Shown here in pieces: positions 6,088-6,998 of a DNA stretch of 6,998 nucleotides. The notes beneath the pieces are model-generated. The model was not told the DNA's origin. It worked only from the letters and a program-made list of their open reading frames with translations, and did not search any database. The stretch's first letter is position 1. The number at the start of each line of letters is the position of its first letter. The stretch is from Chloroflexota bacterium (GTDB taxonomy: Bacteria; Chloroflexota; Dehalococcoidia; Tepidiformales; Tepidiformaceae), in NCBI GenBank assembly GCA_963169135.1, contig CAUJEQ010000281.1, forward strand, positions 1-6,998. The letters are read 5' to 3'. Position numbers and translations under genes: made by a program.

Positions 6088-6124
6088 GAGCACCCGGGCC
6101 CCCTGCGCGGCGCCCCGCGATCAC

Positions 6125-6475
6125 TCACGCTTCGCGCGCCCTCCGTGAGGTGCGCGGTTTCGCCGCGGGTTCCGCATCGCCCGGCTCCCGGAACCCGTGC
6201 GCCGCGTGGGCGTCGTAGTCCATGCCGTACACCCGCTTCAGGTCGGCGATCGCCGCCAGCGCCTTCTTGCCGTGCGGGCTCGCGGCCCATTCGCCTTCCT
6301 CGCCCGGCATCGGTTCGAACGAATGCAGGACGATGTTCTCCAGCAGCTGCCCCAACGAGACGTTCTGGAACTCGGCCAGGCCCTTCAGGACCTTCACCAT
6401 CCGCTTCTCCATCCGCACGCCCAGCTGTACGCGCTCGACGGGGGTTTCGGCTGCTGGTGCTGGTTGGTCAGCCAT
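6125..6475 (-). CDS. Small ribbon-helix-helix-like protein (putative transcription regulator)
   Basis: This is a 116-residue protein. After a Pro/Ala-rich N-terminal tail (1-13) comes a strand ERVQLGVRM (15-22), a helix EKRMVKVLKGLAEFQ (23-37), a turn with NVS, and a second helix LGQLLENIVLHSFE (41-54). This is the order expected of a ribbon-helix-helix (Arc/MetJ-type) DNA-binding unit. A middle region (60-90, GKKALAAIADLKRVYGMDYD) and a basic, proline-containing C-terminal tail (PAAKPRTSRRAREA) follow; the tail could add DNA contacts. The ATG at 6475 is chosen because GGAGGT (6483-6488) lies seven bases upstream; the frame also contains an ATG at 6490 and a GTG at 6511 without such a site. 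The region before the gene holds direct and inverted TGTTACC-like repeats, which suggests autoregulation. The regulator assignment is an inference from predicted fold, not from a recognised family. Confidence 0.7.
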   Translation of the reverse strand: MADQPAPAAETPVERVQLGVRMEKRMVKVLKGLAEFQNVSLGQLLENIVLHSFEPMPGEEGEWAASPHGKKALAAIADLKRVYGMDYDAHAAHGFREPGDAEPAAKPRTSRRAREA

Positions 6476-6478
6476 CTG

Positions 6479-6520
6479 TGTTACCTCCATGAGTAGGTAA
6501 CAATGTAACACTCATGTCAA
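6479..6520 (-). promoter_or_regulatory. Operator-like repeat cluster and promoter of the ribbon-helix-helix gene
   Basis: On the - strand, TGTTACA (6504-6510) and TGTTACC (6496-6502) repeat with an 8 bp period. An inverted copy, GGTAACA (6479-6485), overlaps the ribosome site. A second inverted repeat, CATGAGT/ACTCATG (6510-6516 and 6488-6494), brackets the middle. An extended -10, TGTTACATT (6502-6510), lies within the repeats. A perfect TTGACA (6515-6520) is also present, but its best -10 partner (TACCTA, 6494-6499) is at only 15 bp. The overlap of repeats with promoter elements fits repressor binding. Confidence 0.5.
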
Positions 6521-6555
6521 GCCCGTTGGCGCGCGGGGCGCAAACCTTCGAGTGC

Positions 6556-6587
6556 AAAACCCCTCTCCCGACGCGTCGGGAGAGGGG
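6556..6587 (-). terminator. Probable intrinsic terminator of the inositol-phosphate synthase gene
   Basis: A perfect 28 bp palindrome (6560-6587), with arms CCCCTCTCCCGACG and its complement, is followed on the - strand by TTTT (6556-6559) and then GCACT. It lies about 50 bp after the stop codon of the synthase gene. A GC stem followed by a short T-run is the form of a Rho-independent terminator, although the T-run is only four bases. Similar CCCTCTCCC hairpins are also known as dispersed intergenic repeats in GC-rich genomes. Confidence 0.6.
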
Positions 6588-6604
6588 CCAGGGGTAAGGG
6601 GGCC

Positions 6605-6639
6605 GATCGTCAATCGACAATCGTCAATCGAAAATCGCT
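6605..6639. repeat. Short tandem heptamer repeat (five units of about AATCGNC)
   Basis: Five successive 7-base units read GATCGTC, AATCGAC, AATCGTC, AATCGAA and AATCGCT, all with ATCG at positions 2-5. The last unit overlaps the TAG stop of the synthase gene (6638-6640). It resembles the short tandemly repeated heptamers found in intergenic DNA of several bacteria. The array lies between the gene end and the palindromic terminator. Confidence 0.7.
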
Positions 6640-6998
6640 AGTCCTCGTAGTACTCCACGCCGAGGTGCGTGATCTGCTCTTCGCCCATCATCCAGCGGAG
6701 CGTGTTCTTCAGCTTCGTCTGCTGGATGAACAGGTCGTGCTCCGGGTACAGGTTCGGCCCGTGCTGGGGGCTCTTGAAATAGAAAGAGAGCCACTCCTGG
6801 ATGCCCTTCATCCCGGCGCGGTGGGCGAGGTCGAAGAAGAGCGCAAGGTCCAGCACGAGCGGCGCCGCCAGGATCGAGTCCCGGCAGAGGAAGTCGATCT
6901 TGATCTGCATCGGGTAGCCCAGCCACCCGAAGATGTCGATGTTGTCCCACCCCTCCTTGTTGTCGCCCCGGGGCGGGTAGTAGTTGATCCGCACCTTG
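6638..6998 (-). CDS. Myo-inositol-1-phosphate synthase, C-terminal part (5' end outside the window)
   Basis: The frame runs from the right edge of the window to a TAG at 6638-6640, giving about 119 C-terminal residues; a GTG at 6994 is internal and not the true start. The sequence matches the C-terminal part of inositol-3-phosphate synthase, which converts glucose 6-phosphate to 1L-myo-inositol 1-phosphate with NAD as a catalytic cofactor. This is the first step toward inositol lipids and inositol-based solutes. Telling segments are VRINYYPPRGDNKEGWDN, DIFGWLGYPMQIKIDFLC and the strongly conserved RDSILAAPLVLDLALFFDLA, followed by the C-terminal KSPQHGPNLYPEHDLF and WMMGEEQ. This longer C-terminal form is known to me from Chloroflexota and related bacteria and differs from the short actinobacterial enzyme. 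The gene is followed by heptamer repeats and a terminator-like palindrome, so it ends its own transcription unit. Confidence 0.88.
   Translation of the reverse strand, partial: KVRINYYPPRGDNKEGWDNIDIFGWLGYPMQIKIDFLCRDSILAAPLVLDLALFFDLAHRAGMKGIQEWLSFYFKSPQHGPNLYPEHDLFIQQTKLKNTLRWMMGEEQITHLGVEYYED

Noticed and set aside
6605..6639. Heptamer repeats considered as a CRISPR array or attachment site
   Set aside because: The units are 7 bases without spacers, there are no cas or integrase genes, and no duplicated target was seen.

Overview
The window is GC-rich, densely coded bacterial DNA, probably from an environmental, perhaps thermophilic, bacterium. The inositol-phosphate synthase type, the GC-rich intergenic hairpins and short AATCG heptamers, and the mixture of Shine-Dalgarno and apparently leaderless genes fit Chloroflexota. 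This placement is an inference; there is no rRNA or other strong taxonomic marker. No tRNA, rRNA, CRISPR array or insertion sequence was seen.

Left part (1-2014, + strand): the 3' end of a multi-pass membrane protein is followed by two tandem paralogous genes of exactly 250 codons each. Both start with GTG and match ungapped at about two thirds of residues. They carry features of an SGNH/GDSL-type hydrolase fold, including a DxxH motif near the C-terminus. Both lack a Shine-Dalgarno sequence, and both have the same promoter-like layout ending 6-7 nt before the GTG, which suggests leaderless transcripts. The first 51 coding bases, plus one base before them, are identical in the two copies.

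Middle (2004-4476): a zinc-independent MDR quinone oxidoreductase and an SMP-30/gluconolactonase-family protein lie on the - strand, probably as an operon with the SMP-30 gene first. The oxidoreductase gene overlaps the end of the second SGNH-like gene by 11 bp, tail to tail. Divergent from the SMP-30 gene is a DUF302 protein on the + strand, followed by a strong GC hairpin.

Right part (4543-6998, - strand): in transcription order these are the C-terminal part of a myo-inositol-1-phosphate synthase, its probable terminator, a small ribbon-helix-helix-like protein with a repeat-rich operator-like region, a putative HExxH metallopeptidase, and an unknown gene. The metallopeptidase carries an N-terminal LQRTAGNQVVQRML motif of the kind seen in proteins linked to extracellular contractile injection systems (eCIS). 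The unknown gene starts on the base after the metallopeptidase stop codon. This coupled pair is the most interesting part of the window: a candidate exported or loaded protease and an uncharacterised partner. No injection-system structural genes are visible here.

No stretch longer than about 180 bp lacks a gene.
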